A DNA stretch of 64,000 bases. Origin: Arthrobacter dokdonellae. GTDB taxonomy: Bacteria; Actinomycetota; Actinomycetes; Actinomycetales; Micrococcaceae. A program made the translations under genes and the position numbers. Shown one piece after another: positions 53,501 through 64,000 of the stretch (its first letter is position 1; each line of letters starts with the position of its first letter). Below the pieces are notes generated by a model. The model saw nothing but the letters and a program-made list of their open reading frames with translations, had not been told where the DNA came from and searched no databases. Where the stretch lies: assembly GCF_003268655.1 (NCBI RefSeq), contig NZ_CP029642.1, positions 4,216,001-4,280,000 of the forward strand, read 5' to 3'.

Positions 53501-54085
53501 TTAGTTATCTTCGGATTTGAACGGGAAGCCAAGCGCCTTGAGCAGCGCGCGGCCTTCGTCGTCGGTCTTGGCCGTGGTCACGACGGTGATATCCATGCCG
53601 CGTACGCGGTCAATGGCATCCTGGTCGATCTCGTGGAACATCACCTGTTCGGTCAGACCGAAGGTGTAGTTGCCGTTGCCGTCAAACTGCTTGCCGCTCA
53701 GGCCGCGGAAATCGCGGATACGGGGCAGTGCCAGCGTGACCAGGCGGTCGAGGAATTCCCACATGCGGTCCCCACGCAGCGTGGCGTGGCAGCCGATCGG
53801 CATGCCTTCGCGCAGCTTGAACTGTGCGATCGACTTGCGGGCCTTGGAAACCTGGGGCTTCTGGCCGGTGATGGCGGTGAGGTCGCGGACGGCGCCGTCA
53901 ATGATCTTGGAGTCCTTGGCGGCATCTCCAACACCCATGTTGACAACGACCTTGACCAGGCGCGGAACCTGGTTGACGTTCGCGTAACCGAATTCCTGCG
54001 TCAGCGTCGCCTTGATTTCCGCTGCGTAGCGGGTCTTCAGGCGAGGCGAGACCTTGGGCGTGTTCTCTGCAACTGCGGCGCTCAT
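53501..54085 (-). CDS. rplE: 50S ribosomal protein L5
   Basis: 5S rRNA-binding central protuberance protein, 194 residues. [40 protein letters not shown] and [20 protein letters not shown] are conserved. ATG 54085 overlaps the rplX stop. Confidence 0.98.
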   Translation of the reverse strand: MSAAVAENTPKVSPRLKTRYAAEIKATLTQEFGYANVNQVPRLVKVVVNMGVGDAAKDSKIIDGAVRDLTAITGQKPQVSKARKSIAQFKLREGMPIGCHATLRGDRMWEFLDRLVTLALPRIRDFRGLSGKQFDGNGNYTFGLTEQVMFHEIDQDAIDRVRGMDITVVTTAKTDDEGRALLKALGFPFKSEDN

Positions 54086-54444
54086 GCCAGATCCTTCCCC
54101 GAGCCCTTGGCAACGCGGACGCGTACTTGACGCTCGCGGCCATCGCGCTCAACGGTCTCGATGCGGTAGCCAACGCGGGTCGGCTTCTTGGTGGACGGAT
54201 CCACCACGGCAACGTTGGAAATGTGAATGGGAGCCTCGACGATTTCAATGCCACCGGTGGTGGTGCCACGTTCCGTCTGGCCAGCCTTGGTGTGCTTGGT
54301 GACGCGGTTGATGCCTTCAACCAACACGCGGTTGGTCTCGGGGAAAACCTTCAGGACCTTGCCCTGCTTGCCACGGTCGCCGCCACGTTCGGCCTTGCCA
54401 CCTGTGATGACCTGAACCAGGTCACCCTTCTTGATCTTCGCCAT
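54082..54444 (-). CDS. rplX: 50S ribosomal protein L24
   Basis: Assembly-initiator protein at the tunnel exit, 120 residues. [14 protein letters not shown] (KOW motif), [20 protein letters not shown] and KPTRVGYRI are typical. ATG 54444, three bases after rplN. Confidence 0.98.
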   Translation of the reverse strand: MAKIKKGDLVQVITGGKAERGGDRGKQGKVLKVFPETNRVLVEGINRVTKHTKAGQTERGTTTGGIEIVEAPIHISNVAVVDPSTKKPTRVGYRIETVERDGRERQVRVRVAKGSGKDLA

Positions 54445-54447
54445 AAG

Positions 54448-54816
54448 TTACAGCACCTCCGGAGCCAACGAGATGATCTTCATGAACTTCTTGTCACGAA
54501 GTTCACGGCCAACCGGGCCGAAGATACGGGTACCGCGGGGGTCCCCGTCGTTCTTGAGAAGCACTGCTGCATTCTCGTCGAACTTGATGTAGGAACCGTC
54601 CGCGCGGCGGCGTTCCTTCTTGGTGCGAACGATGACAGCCTTGACGACGTCACCCTTCTTTACGTTTCCGCCGGGAATTGCGTCCTTGACGGTAGCGACA
54701 ATGGTGTCGCCAATGCCTGCGTAGCGGCGCCCGGATCCACCGAGAACGCGGATGGTCAAGATTTCCTTGGCACCCGTGTTGTCGGCGATCTTAAGCCGCG
54801 ACTCCTGCTGAATCAC
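54448..54816 (-). CDS. rplN: 50S ribosomal protein L14
   Basis: Inter-subunit bridge protein, 122 residues. [39 protein letters not shown] and [20 protein letters not shown] are family motifs. The start is GTG 54816 with AGGAGA upstream, where the family normally begins. First gene of a separate spc transcription unit. Confidence 0.98.
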   Translation of the reverse strand: MIQQESRLKIADNTGAKEILTIRVLGGSGRRYAGIGDTIVATVKDAIPGGNVKKGDVVKAVIVRTKKERRRADGSYIKFDENAAVLLKNDGDPRGTRIFGPVGRELRDKKFMKIISLAPEVL

Positions 54817-55093
54817 TAGTGTCTCCTGTTCGTCGCGCCGGTTCTTGGCCACAATCCATCTGTGGATAAGCCTTGCGGAACGTATTGTTCGGGATGTCTC
54901 TCGACGTGCCTGGATTTTGCCAAAACACGCCTAAATACCTCATGCCAACTGCACTTTCCGCACCGGATGCGGTGGACTAATCCACCTGCTGGACGGCAGT
55001 TTGTAGTGGCACGAGCATTTACGAGGTATTTGCGCACCCACTGCCACTGCCGATATCGGCGGCACAGAAAAGGCGCAGCAATAGATAATCCTA
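54817..55093 (-). promoter_or_regulatory. Candidate spc promoter and long rplN leader
   Basis: On the minus strand TGCTAGGAT gives an extended -10 (TAGGAT, 55093-55088), which would start a leader of about 265 bases. The leader contains GGTGGA-TTAG-TCCACC and AAATACCTC/GAGGTATTT stems. No -35 is convincing. No gene is seen here. Confidence 0.5.
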
Positions 55094-55224
55094 GCACGAC
55101 GCCTGAACCCCGGCCCGCGCCCTCGGCCCACCCACGGCGTTGCCTTCCCCACAGGCGCGACTGGCCGGCTCCGGCGTCAGGCCCCGGAAAATTCAGCGGC
55201 GGCTCGCCTTTGGCGGCCCCCGGA

Positions 55225-55886
55225 CTGGGGCCCCACACCGAATCGATGGTTCAGCTTCGGCGGACTGGAACCCGATGTCCGAATTGATAGTGCAGCTTCC
55301 GCGGACCGGCCCGGCCCCAAGCCGCAGTACCTGCACCATCAACCCGGAGCGGGAGCACAGCAGCTACATTGTCGTGGCGGCGGCCAGGACGTCGGCAGGC
55401 TGGAACCCGATGTCTGAATTGATAGTGCAGCTTCGGCGGACTGGCCCGGCCCCAAGCAGCATTACCTGCACCATCAACGCGGAGCGGGAGCACAGCAGCT
55501 ACATTGTCGTGGCGGCGGCCAGGACGTCGGCAGGCTGGAACCCCACACCCGAATCGACGGTGCAGCTTCGGCGGACTGGAACCCGATGTATGAATTGATG
55601 GCGCAGCTTCGGCGGGCTGGCCCGGCCCCAAGCCGCATTACCTGCACCATCAACCCGGAGTGGGAAGACAGCAGCTACATTGTCGTCGCGGCGGCCAGGA
55701 CGCCGGCAGGCTGGAGCCCCACCCCCAAACCGATGGCGCAGCTTCGGCGGGCTGGAACCCGATGTATGAATTGATAGTGCAGCTTCGGCGGGCTGGCCCG
55801 GCCCCAAGCCGCATTACCTGCACCATCAACCCGGAGTGGGAAGACAGCAGCTACATTGTCGTCGCGGCGGCCAGGACGCCGGCAGG
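55225..55886. repeat. Composite tandem repeat array (41-bp and 94-bp units)
   Basis: A short unit s (about 41 bp, CTGGAACCCGATGT...GCAGCTTCGGCGG) and a long unit L (94 bp, CTGGCCCGGCCCCAAGC...GTCGGCAGG) alternate in the order s, sL, sL, s, sL, s, sL. The sL blocks of 135 bp begin at 55265, 55400, 55576 and 55752; lone s units begin at 55225, 55535 and 55711. Copies differ by a few bases. Open frames run through on both strands because 135 is a multiple of 3 and the DNA is GC-rich, but nothing looks like a protein. It lies between rpsQ and rplN. Confidence 0.9.
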
Positions 55887-56216
55887 CCCGGCATTTCCTA
55901 CGCGGCTTTCCGGCCGGCGGCCGTGGAGGACCGTCGGCCTCCTTGACGTCGCCTACTGAAACACCGGACTCGCCCGCAGCAGTGGCGGCCAAGTTCTCGT
56001 AGGCGACGTAAAGGAGTCACTAAGGCCGCCCGCGGCCGTGTGGCGAATAGTCGCCGAGACGAAACCGGCTTCACCGCACTGCTTCGCCGAGACGAGGCCG
56101 GCTTCACCGCGCTGCTTCGCCGAGGGAATGCCTACCCGATCAGTTTCGACGAGCTCAACCACCTGGTACGGGGTCGCTCCAACGGAAGCGTCCGCCGCCG
56201 GGCGTTAAAGCAGGTC
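55887..56216. repeat. Inverted and direct repeats after the array
   Basis: CTCCTTGACGTCGCCTAC (55939-55956) has a near-perfect inverted partner at 55999-56016. A 33-bp direct repeat (CGCCGAGACGA...CTGCTT) occupies 56052-56084 and 56085-56117 and starts a third time. TTTCGACGAGCTCAACCACC (56143-56162) resembles REP-like sequences seen in related genomes. No gene found. Confidence 0.7.
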
Positions 56217-56270
56217 GGGCCCGCCACCGCGAACGGTGACGGGCCCAAAATCAATCAGCACGGGGCTGAT
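56217..56270 (-). terminator. Terminator after rpsQ (two hairpins)
   Basis: On the minus strand ATCAGC-CCCGT-GCTGAT is followed by TGATTTT, then a second stem GGGCCCGTCACCG/CGGTGGCGGGCCC. It separates the S10 operon from rplN. Confidence 0.85.
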
Positions 56271-56273
56271 GAA

Positions 56274-56564
56274 TTACTTGGCCTTCTCGACGATCTCAAC
56301 CAGGCGGAAGCGCTTGGTTGCCGAGAGCGGACGGGTCTCGCTGATGATGACGAGGTCGCCGATGCCGGCGGTGTTCCCTTCATCGTGGGCCTTGACCTTC
56401 TTGTTGCGGCGCAGGACCTTGCCGTAGAGGGCGTGCTTAACACGGTCCTCAACTTCGACGACGATGGTCTTGTCCATCTTGTCGGAGACGACGTAGCCAC
56501 GCATCTTCTTGCGCTCGCCGCGGGCTGCACCCACGGCTTCGGTGTTGTTTACAGATTCGCTCAC
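56274..56564 (-). CDS. rpsQ: 30S ribosomal protein S17
   Basis: 16S rRNA-binding OB-fold protein, 96 residues. [39 protein letters not shown] and [15 protein letters not shown] are conserved. The start is GTG 56564, overlapping the rpmC stop (GTGA). Last gene of the S10 unit here. Confidence 0.98.
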   Translation of the reverse strand: MSESVNNTEAVGAARGERKKMRGYVVSDKMDKTIVVEVEDRVKHALYGKVLRRNKKVKAHDEGNTAGIGDLVIISETRPLSATKRFRLVEIVEKAK

Positions 56565-56884
56565 TTGGCGACCTCCTCAGTTTCTTCAGCCTTCTTGGAG
56601 GCCTTCTTGGCTCCCTTGTCAGCCTTTTTGGAGGCCTTCTCCACGGGTGCTGCAGCAACAGCGTCCGGGCGGATACCCAGCTCGCGTTCGCGCAGCACCG
56701 TGTAGATGCGGGCGATGTCGCGCTTGACGACGCGCAGGCGGCCGTGGCTTTCCAGCTGACCGGTGGCGGACTGGAAGCGCAGGTTGAACAGTTCCTCCTT
56801 GGCCTTCCGGAGTTCTTCAACAAGACGCTCGTTGTCGAACCCGTCAAGCTGTGCGGGGGCCAGATCCTTCGATCCAACTGACAT
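56561..56884 (-). CDS. rpmC: 50S ribosomal protein L29 with Lys/Ala-rich tail
   Basis: Tunnel-exit protein. The core (about 1-75) has [18 protein letters not shown] and [20 protein letters not shown]. At 107 residues it has a C-terminal tail of about 30 residues rich in Lys, Ala and Glu ([19 protein letters not shown]). ATG 56884. Confidence 0.97.
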   Translation of the reverse strand: MSVGSKDLAPAQLDGFDNERLVEELRKAKEELFNLRFQSATGQLESHGRLRVVKRDIARIYTVLRERELGIRPDAVAAAPVEKASKKADKGAKKASKKAEETEEVAK

Positions 56885-56886
56885 CT

Positions 56887-57303
56887 CTACTCACCACCTT
56901 CGCGACGCACGATGCGTGCTTTCAACGGCAGCTTGTGGATCGCCAGGCGCAGTGCCTCGCGAGCTACCTCTTCTGATACACCGGAGAGTTCAAAGAGAAC
57001 ACGGCCGGGCTTGACATTCGCAATCCACCACTCGGGCGAACCCTTACCGGAACCCATGCGGGTTTCGGCAGGCTTCTTCGTCAACGGACGGTCAGGGTAG
57101 ATGTTGATCCACACCTTTCCGCCACGCTTGATGTGACGCGTCATGGCGATACGAGCGGACTCGATCTGGCGGTTGGTGACGTAAGCGGGCGTCAGGGCCT
57201 GGATGCCCCACTCACCAAACGTGACCGTGGTGCCGCCCGTAGCCTGCCCGGTGCGACCCGGGTGGTGCTGCTTGCGGTACTTTACTCGACGTGGGATAAG
57301 CAT
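56887..57303 (-). CDS. rplP: 50S ribosomal protein L16
   Basis: Organises the A-site tRNA region, 138 residues. [39 protein letters not shown] and [20 protein letters not shown] are conserved. Starts directly at the rpsC stop. Confidence 0.98.
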   Translation of the reverse strand: MLIPRRVKYRKQHHPGRTGQATGGTTVTFGEWGIQALTPAYVTNRQIESARIAMTRHIKRGGKVWINIYPDRPLTKKPAETRMGSGKGSPEWWIANVKPGRVLFELSGVSEEVAREALRLAIHKLPLKARIVRREGGE

Positions 57304-58143
57304 TTAAGCCTGTCCTCCTTCTGCTGCCGGAGCTGCAACCTCTGCAGCTGCAGGAGCCGGGGCCGCGGCAGCAGCCTCGGGACGGTCGTTACGACGGCGG
57401 TCGCCACCGGCGCGGGGGCCGCGGGGTCCGCGGTCATCGCCGTCACGACGCGGGCCACGGCCACGGGCGGGAGCTGCGGCTGCCTGGGCAGCCAGTTCCT
57501 TGCTCGTGACATCGCCCTTGTAGATCCAGACCTTGACACCAATGCGGCCGAACACGGTCTTGGCTTCGAAGAAGCCGTAGTCGATGTTGGCGCGCAAGGT
57601 GTGCAGGGGCACACGACCTTCGCGGTAGAACTCGGTGCGGGACATTTCAGCGCCGCCCAGACGACCGGCGCAAGCGACACGGATGCCCTTGACGCTGCCG
57701 GTGCGCTGTGCGGACTGCATGGCCTTCTTCATCGCGCGGCGGAAGGCCACACGTGAAGTCAGCTGCTCGGCGATGCCCTGGGCAACGAGCTGAGCGTCTG
57801 CTTCCGGGTTCTTCACCTCCAGGATGTTGAGCTGGACCTGCTTGCCGGTGAGCTTTTCGAGCTCGCCGCGGATGCGGTCTGCTTCAGCTCCACGGCGGCC
57901 GATCACGATGCCGGGGCGTGCGGTGTGGATGTCCACACGTACACGGTCACGGGTGCGCTCGATCTCCACCTTGGAAATGCCGGCGCGGTCCATGCCCGTG
58001 GACATGAGCGCGCGGATCTTGATGTCTTCTTTTACGAAGTCCTTGTAACGCTGTCCGGGCTTGTTGCTGTCCGCGAACCAGTGTGAACGGTGGTCCGTGG
58101 TGATCCCGAGACGGAACCCGTGCGGGTTTACTTTCTGTCCCAC
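57304..58143 (-). CDS. rpsC: 30S ribosomal protein S3 with basic/Ala-rich tail
   Basis: mRNA-entry protein with a KH domain. The core (1-215) has [36 protein letters not shown] and [16 protein letters not shown]. The total of 279 residues includes a C-terminal tail rich in Arg/Gly then Ala/Pro ([20 protein letters not shown]). The start is GTG 58143, next to the rplV stop. Confidence 0.98.
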   Translation of the reverse strand: MGQKVNPHGFRLGITTDHRSHWFADSNKPGQRYKDFVKEDIKIRALMSTGMDRAGISKVEIERTRDRVRVDIHTARPGIVIGRRGAEADRIRGELEKLTGKQVQLNILEVKNPEADAQLVAQGIAEQLTSRVAFRRAMKKAMQSAQRTGSVKGIRVACAGRLGGAEMSRTEFYREGRVPLHTLRANIDYGFFEAKTVFGRIGVKVWIYKGDVTSKELAAQAAAAPARGRGPRRDGDDRGPRGPRAGGDRRRNDRPEAAAAAPAPAAAEVAAPAAEGGQA

Positions 58144-58509
58144 TTAGCGAGCCTCCTCTTTCTCGGGGGTAGCGACAACCACGGTGACGTGGCTGGTGCG
58201 CTTCTTGATCTGGAACGCACGACCCTGGGCACGCGGCTGGAACCGCTTCATGGTCGGGCCCTCGTCAACGAAGATTTCGCTGATGTACAGATCATTTTCA
58301 TTGAACGCGACGCTGTCGCGATCAGCCAGAACGCGGGCGTTTGCCACTGCGGACTGGACTACCTTGAATACCGGCTCCGAAGCTGCCTGGGGGGCAAACT
58401 TCAAAATCGCCAATGCCTCATTCGCCTGCTTGCCACGAATCAGGTTGACGACGCGCCGGGCCTTCATAGGCGTGACGCGCAGATGACGCGCACTTGCCTT
58501 GGCTTCCAT
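58144..58509 (-). CDS. rplV: 50S ribosomal protein L22
   Basis: Tunnel-wall protein (macrolide region), 121 residues. [20 protein letters not shown], the beta-hairpin region and [20 protein letters not shown] are typical. ATG 58509; 39 bp after rpsS. Confidence 0.98.
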   Translation of the reverse strand: MEAKASARHLRVTPMKARRVVNLIRGKQANEALAILKFAPQAASEPVFKVVQSAVANARVLADRDSVAFNENDLYISEIFVDEGPTMKRFQPRAQGRAFQIKKRTSHVTVVVATPEKEEAR

Positions 58510-58548
58510 TGCTATCCTTCTCTCGTCTTAGCCGTAAGTGCCAAACGC

Positions 58549-58830
58549 CTAGCGGCGCTTGCCCTTGCGGTCGTCCTTGACATGGCCGCGGAATGTCCGC
58601 GTGGGGGCGAATTCGCCGAGCTTGTGCCCGACCATCGACTCGGTGACAAACACGGGGATGTGCTTGCGACCATCGTGCACGGCGATCGTGTGACCCAGCA
58701 TGTCCGGGATGATCATCGATCGGCGGGACCAGGTCTTGATGACGTTCTTGGTGCCCTTGTCGTTTTCCCTAGCTACCTTGACAAAGAGGTGCTGGTCTAC
58801 GAAAGGACCCTTCTTCAGGCTACGTGGCAT
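58549..58830 (-). CDS. rpsS: 30S ribosomal protein S19
   Basis: Head protein near the A site, 93 residues. [39 protein letters not shown] and [19 protein letters not shown] match the family. ATG 58830, 12 bp after rplB. Confidence 0.98.
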   Translation of the reverse strand: MPRSLKKGPFVDQHLFVKVARENDKGTKNVIKTWSRRSMIIPDMLGHTIAVHDGRKHIPVFVTESMVGHKLGEFAPTRTFRGHVKDDRKGKRR

Positions 58831-58842
58831 GTCTCCAGGCTC

Positions 58843-59682
58843 CTATCGCTTGTTCTTGCCAGTACGACGGCGACGAACAATGAGTTTGTCGCTCTCTTTG
58901 TTGGGGCGGCGGGTACGGCCCTCGGGCTTACCGTTCGGGTTGACCGGGTGGCGTCCACCGGAGGTCTTGCCTTCACCACCACCGTGCGGGTGGTCAACCG
59001 GGTTCATGACGACACCGCGGACGGTCGGGCGGACGCCCTTCCAGCGCATGCGCCCTGCCTTGCCCCAGTTGATGTTGGACTGCTCGGCGTTGCCGACCTC
59101 ACCGATGGTTGCGCGGCAGCGCGCATCGACGTTGCGGATTTCACCGGAAGGCAGACGCAGCTGGGCGAACTTGCCTTCCTTGGCGACGAGCTGGACGGAA
59201 GCTCCTGCGGATCGGGCCATCTTGGCACCGCCGCCGGGACGCAGCTCCACGGCGTGGATGACAGTACCCACGGGGATGTTGCGCAGCGGCAGGTTGTTGC
59301 CAGGCTTGATGTCGGCCGCGGAACCGGCTTCCACAAAGTCGCCCTGCTTGAGCTTGTTCGGAGCGATGATGTAACGCTTGGTGCCATCGACGTAGTGCAG
59401 GAGGGCAATGCGCGCGGTGCGGTTGGGATCGTATTCGATCTCGGCCACACGTGCGTTGACGCCGTCCTTGTCGTGGCGACGGAAGTCAATCAGGCGGTAC
59501 TGGCGCTTGTGGCCACCACCCTTGTGACGTGTCGTGATACGACCGGTGTTGTTGCGGCCACCCTTTTTGGGCAGGGGACGGACCAGAGACTTCTCCGGCG
59601 TCGACCGCGTGATTTCAGTGAAGTCGGCAACGCTCGAGCCGCGACGGCCCGGGGTTGTCGGCTTGTATTTACGGATTCCCAT
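58843..59682 (-). CDS. rplB: 50S ribosomal protein L2
   Basis: Peptidyl-transferase-proximal protein, 279 residues. [39 protein letters not shown] and the [19 protein letters not shown] loop with the conserved His are present. ATG 59682, 30 bp after rplW. Confidence 0.98.
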   Translation of the reverse strand: MGIRKYKPTTPGRRGSSVADFTEITRSTPEKSLVRPLPKKGGRNNTGRITTRHKGGGHKRQYRLIDFRRHDKDGVNARVAEIEYDPNRTARIALLHYVDGTKRYIIAPNKLKQGDFVEAGSAADIKPGNNLPLRNIPVGTVIHAVELRPGGGAKMARSAGASVQLVAKEGKFAQLRLPSGEIRNVDARCRATIGEVGNAEQSNINWGKAGRMRWKGVRPTVRGVVMNPVDHPHGGGEGKTSGGRHPVNPNGKPEGRTRRPNKESDKLIVRRRRTGKNKR

Positions 59683-59712
59683 AGTTTATTTCCTCGTTAA
59701 AGTGGTCTCCGC

Positions 59713-60018
59713 TTATGAAAGCGGACCGCCGAAGATGTCGATCGTGCCTTCTTTGAGGGAGACAATGGCGCGCTTGGTGCTCTTGCGCTGTCCCCATCCG
59801 AAGCGGGTGCGCTTGCGCTTCCCGGCACGGTTGATGGTGTTGATCGAGTCGACCTTGACAGAGAAGATTTTCTCCACGGCCAGCTTGATCTCGGTCTTGT
59901 TCGAGCGGGGGTCGACCAGGAAGGTGTACTTGCCTTCGTCGATCAAGCCGTAGCTCTTTTCCGAGACGACCGGTGCAAGCACCACGTCGCGCGGATCCTT
60001 GATGGTGACGGCGCTCAC
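59713..60018 (-). CDS. rplW: 50S ribosomal protein L23
   Basis: Tunnel-exit docking protein for trigger factor and SRP, 101 residues. [38 protein letters not shown] and [14 protein letters not shown] ending. The GTG start overlaps the rplD stop (GTGA). Confidence 0.97.
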   Translation of the reverse strand: MSAVTIKDPRDVVLAPVVSEKSYGLIDEGKYTFLVDPRSNKTEIKLAVEKIFSVKVDSINTINRAGKRKRTRFGWGQRKSTKRAIVSLKEGTIDIFGGPLS

Positions 60019-60842
60019 TTGGCGTCCTCCTCAATCGTCTGGGCAGCTTCGCCGCCGGCGGGAACAAAGCCTGCGGCCTTGGCTTCCTCGACGGTTGCGA
60101 ACCATACCTCGGCCACGGTGGCGTCGTACCAGCGTGAACCAGGCACGTGGTACTTCATGGAGTCCTTGTTGCCCTTGATGGTGCCTTCGGCAGCATCTGC
60201 GGAACCCAGGTCCTCGACCAACACCATGCTGGAGGCAAACGCCTCGGAAGCGGCGCGCCCGGAGACAAAGATCTCGTAGGCGGCCTGGGTGAAGACCACG
60301 TCGTCAGCAACAAGCACGTCGTAGGTGTTGAGCTGGTCAACGTACAGCACGTGGATGTTGGTGATGTTCCGAACGCTCAAGGCGGCAACGTCGTTGCTGC
60401 GCTCGATGACAACCAGCAGGTTCTTGCGGTCGGAAACCGCCGCCAAGGCGGCCTTGGCCGTCCTGGTGGACGGCGCGGAGCCGGAAACCAGTTCGGAGAT
60501 CACGTGGATGCGGCCGTTGCGTGCCCGGTCGGAGAGGGCGCCGCGCAGGGCTGCAGCCTTCATCTTCTTGGGGGTGCGCTGGCTGTAGTCGCGCGGGGTC
60601 GGACCGTGGACAATGCCACCGCCGGTCATGTGCGGGGCGCGGATGGATCCCTGGCGGGCGCGGCCGGTGCCCTTCTGGGCGAACGGCTTGCGGCCGGCAC
60701 CGGAAACTTCGGCGCGGGTCTTGGTCTTGTGGGTACCCTGGCGTGCAGCAGCGAGCTGTGCGACGACGACCTGGTGCAGCAGCGGCACGTTGGTCTGGAC
60801 GTCAAAGATCTCTGCAGGCAGGTCAACCTTTACAGTAGCCAT
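60015..60842 (-). CDS. rplD: 50S ribosomal protein L4 with a C-terminal extra module
   Basis: Tunnel protein and, in E. coli, S10 operon autoregulator. The core (1-215) has [39 protein letters not shown] and the [20 protein letters not shown] loop. The total of 275 residues exceeds the family by about 60: residues 223-268 ([20 protein letters not shown] and onward) are a module shared with L17 of this genome. ATG 60842. Confidence 0.97.
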   Translation of the reverse strand: MATVKVDLPAEIFDVQTNVPLLHQVVVAQLAAARQGTHKTKTRAEVSGAGRKPFAQKGTGRARQGSIRAPHMTGGGIVHGPTPRDYSQRTPKKMKAAALRGALSDRARNGRIHVISELVSGSAPSTRTAKAALAAVSDRKNLLVVIERSNDVAALSVRNITNIHVLYVDQLNTYDVLVADDVVFTQAAYEIFVSGRAASEAFASSMVLVEDLGSADAAEGTIKGNKDSMKYHVPGSRWYDATVAEVWFATVEEAKAAGFVPAGGEAAQTIEEDAK

Positions 60843-60846
60843 TTTC

Positions 60847-61497
60847 TTATGCTCCCTTCACGGCGGTGCGTACCAGGACGACCGAGCCGCGGGCGCCGGG
60901 GACGGCACCCTTGATCAGCAGCAGCGACTTCTCGGCGTCGACACCGTGAACCGTCAGGTTCATGGTCGTGACACGCTCGGCGCCCATGCGGCCAGCCATG
61001 CGGACACCCTTGAAGACGCGGCCAGGGGTGGACGCGCCACCGATGGAACCGGGCTTGCGGTGGTTCTTGTGGGCACCGTGGGATGCCGGGGCACCGTGGA
61101 AGCCGTGGCGCTTCATGACACCGGCGAATCCCTTGCCCTTGGAAGTGCCGACGACGTCGACCTTCTGGCCGGCTTCGAAGATCTCAACAGAGATTTCCTG
61201 GCCGAGGGAGTAGGATCCGGCGTCTTCAGTGCGCAGCTCGACGACGTGCCGGCGGGGCGTGACGCCAGCCTTTTCAAAGTGGCCGGCCAGCGGCTTGGTC
61301 ACCTTGCGCGGGTCGATCTGGCCGTAGCCGATCTGAACGGCGGTGTAGCCATCGACCTCTGCGTTGCGCAGCTGGGTGATGACATTGGAGTCGGCCTGGA
61401 CGACGGTTACAGGAACAAGCTTGTTGTTCTCGTCCCAGACCTGGGTCATGCCGAGCTTCGTGCCCAGGATGCCCTTAGTGTTTCGGGTCGCGGTCAT
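60847..61497 (-). CDS. rplC: 50S ribosomal protein L3
   Basis: Assembly-initiator protein near the peptidyl-transferase centre, 216 residues. [40 protein letters not shown] and [19 protein letters not shown] are conserved. GGGAGG precedes ATG 61497. Confidence 0.98.
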   Translation of the reverse strand: MTATRNTKGILGTKLGMTQVWDENNKLVPVTVVQADSNVITQLRNAEVDGYTAVQIGYGQIDPRKVTKPLAGHFEKAGVTPRRHVVELRTEDAGSYSLGQEISVEIFEAGQKVDVVGTSKGKGFAGVMKRHGFHGAPASHGAHKNHRKPGSIGGASTPGRVFKGVRMAGRMGAERVTTMNLTVHGVDAEKSLLLIKGAVPGARGSVVLVRTAVKGA

Positions 61498-61514
61498 AGT
61501 TTCTCAGCACCTCC

Positions 61515-61823
61515 CTACAGTTTGATTTCGATGTTCACGTCGGCCGGCAGGTCGAGACGCATGAGCGAATCCACCGCCTTGGGCGTGGGGTCGATGATGT
61601 CGATCAGACGCTTGTGCGTGCGCATTTCGAAGTGCTCGCGGCTGTCCTTGTACTTGTGAGGCGAACGGATAACGCAGTACACGTTCTTCTCGGTGGGCAG
61701 CGGCACGGGGCCAACTACCGTTGCGCCTGCGCGCGTGACCGTCTCAACGATCTTCCGCGCTGAAACATCAATGACCTCGTGGTCATATGACTTCAGCCGG
61801 ATGCGGATTTTTTGTCCCGCCAT
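61515..61823 (-). CDS. rpsJ: 30S ribosomal protein S10
   Basis: First gene of the S10 operon; head protein also used by NusB in antitermination. It has 102 residues: [40 protein letters not shown] and [16 protein letters not shown] 61823; the extra open frame upstream is not conserved. Confidence 0.98.
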
Positions 61824-62346
61824 GGCGTCGTGACTCTCTTTCCTGTAACGAAGCATCCTGTGGGAGCAATGCTGTTGACGTAAACGCTGTTTACTTTTCT
61901 CAGTTCACCGTGGCTCTCCGGCCACGCTTCCAACGCACTGAATCCGGACATTTCCGGGTTCCTCAATCCGCCGAAGCTCCGACCCCCGCGGTCGGGCGTG
62001 TCGCGATCAAGAATGCGCACATGCCCGCAACTACGTGCGAAGGTGGGTTATGTTTGGTCCTTAGCTTGGACCCTGCGTCGAGCATTATCTCAACCGGGAC
62101 ACGAAAAGGCACTTGAACAACTCAATAAGTATGCCGGAATCAGACGCGAAACGCCAACCGGAGGTCCCGTCGCCCGGCTTCGGCATGCCCTGAACCGCCC
62201 ACCGTGCCGCGCACGTGGCGCACCTGCGCGGTATTTGCCGGCCCGGGATCTCGTCCGAGTGGGGAACCTCACCCGTCGCCACGGTGCCCGCGTCGCCAAC
62301 GGACGCGCCGCCACGCGGACCGCCGCGTGCACACCCTGTCGTTAAA
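61824..62346. other. tuf-rpsJ intergenic region
   Basis: 523 bp between the tuf terminator and rpsJ with no gene. GTAAAC-GCT-GTTTAC (61880-61894) is a dyad 57 bp before rpsJ, and TTGAACAACTCAATA (62113-62127) lies in an AT-rich patch where GATAAT on the minus strand could be a -10. I could not fix the S10 promoter. Confidence 0.5.
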
Positions 62347-62382
62347 GGAGGAAGGCCCCCGGCCGAAGCCGGGGGCCTTCCT
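62347..62382 (-). terminator. Terminator after tuf
   Basis: GGAGGAAGGCCCCCGGC and its exact complement around a GAA-type loop, followed by TTTAAC on the minus strand. A 16- to 17-bp GC-rich stem. Confidence 0.9.
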
Positions 62383-62409
62383 CCAGACCTGAGTCACCTG
62401 GCGGGCAGG

Positions 62410-63600
<1,191 letters not shown>

Positions 63601-63760
63601 GGGTTCCTCCTAGAACGTTTTCGTTGACTTACTCTCGGCGACGCTTTTCGTCACCGAAATCGATAGCAAGTCTACTGGGGGCTTTTGATATTTAGGAAAT
63701 TACTGCTTGCCTGGGTCCGTATCAGCATAAAGTGCCGAATGGACCCAAGCAAAAGTGCGG

Positions 63761-64000
63761 TTATTCGCCGCGGGCCTTCTGGATGATCTCGTCGGCTACT
63801 GCCTTCGGGACCTCAGCGTAGCTGTCAAACTTCATCGAGTACACGGCACGGCCCTGGGTCTTGGAACGCAGGTCGCCAATGTAGCCGAACATTCCGGACA
63901 GGGGCACCAGGGCACGGATGACCTTGACGCCGCTGGCATCCTCCATGGACTGCATCTGGCCGCGGCGGGAGTTGATGTCACCGATAACTTCACCCATGTA
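63761..64000 (-). CDS. fusA: Elongation factor G, C-terminal end only
   Basis: The last 79 residues of EF-G, the translocation GTPase; the rest lies beyond the window. [40 protein letters not shown] and the ending [12 protein letters not shown] are diagnostic of domain V. The 160 bp between it and tuf (63601-63760) hold no gene; TAGACT on the minus strand (63674-63679 region) is a possible tuf -10. Confidence 0.98.
   Translation of the reverse strand, partial: YMGEVIGDINSRRGQMQSMEDASGVKVIRALVPLSGMFGYIGDLRSKTQGRAVYSMKFDSYAEVPKAVADEIIQKARGE

Noticed and set aside
54853..56210. Open frames on both strands through the rpsQ-rplN repeat array, with a 45-residue repeat
   Set aside because: All frames stay open because the block length is a multiple of 3 and GC is high; no ribosome site, signal or family resemblance, and the lone 41-bp units break any reading frame.
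61824..62346. tRNA or small RNA gene between tuf and rpsJ
   Set aside because: No cloverleaf, T-loop motif or clear promoter-terminator pair could be found by eye.

Overview
The window is high-GC actinobacterial DNA, and its gene order and protein sequences fit the family Micrococcaceae (Arthrobacter or a close relative). The evidence is a mycothiol gene (mshA), an actinobacterial inositol-1-phosphate synthase, HrcA/CIRCE control of groES-groEL, a ribosomal spc operon that lacks rpsN, and many GTG/TTG starts. I saw no tRNA, rRNA, CRISPR array, insertion sequence or phage gene. The genus is inferred from sequence memory, not from a search.

Layout. 1-1.9 kb: groEL (cut by the window edge) and groES on the minus strand behind two CIRCE operators. 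1.9-7.2 kb: an ABC exporter pair, a THUMP-like methyltransferase, a shikimate dehydrogenase-like gene and a divergent glutamate-cysteine ligase-like gene. 7.3-11.3 kb: a TetR regulator divergent from a GH2 beta-galactosidase, with a palindrome between them. 11.3-14.6 kb: a tight PAP2 phosphatase-DedA-response regulator-histidine kinase operon that looks like a regulated undecaprenyl-phosphate recycling module. 14.7-21.7 kb: an APC permease, then alr-tsaE-tsaB-rimI-tsaD on the minus strand (D-alanine supply and tRNA t6A synthesis), and mshA. 21.7-27.7 kb: a secreted-protein locus with a PNGase A-like amidase, a subtilase and a convergent lipoprotein resembling the Streptomyces subtilisin inhibitor. 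27.8-33.1 kb: a frameshifted GH13 glucosidase, an unrecognised protein flanked by inverted repeats, ino1 and an aldo/keto reductase. 33.2-40.3 kb: nnr, acpS, glmS, coaA, mscL and glmM, covering cell-wall precursor and cofactor housekeeping.

40.4-64 kb is the translation/transcription core, all on the minus strand. Read in the direction of transcription it runs fusA, tuf, the S10 operon (rpsJ to rpsQ), a 1.46-kb repeat-filled gap, the spc operon (rplN to rplO), secY-adk-map, a DmpA-type peptidase, infA-rpmJ-rpsM-rpsK-rpoA-rplQ-truA, then rplM-rpsI. Terminator-like hairpins and candidate promoters split it into several units.

The most unusual points are: the PNGase/subtilase/inhibitor-lipoprotein locus; the PAP2-DedA-two-component operon with a TCTTAG-N5-TCTTAG direct repeat upstream; a near-identical C-terminal module shared by ribosomal proteins L17 and L4; a composite 41/94-bp repeat array inside the ribosomal cluster; and a duplicated rpsI terminator.
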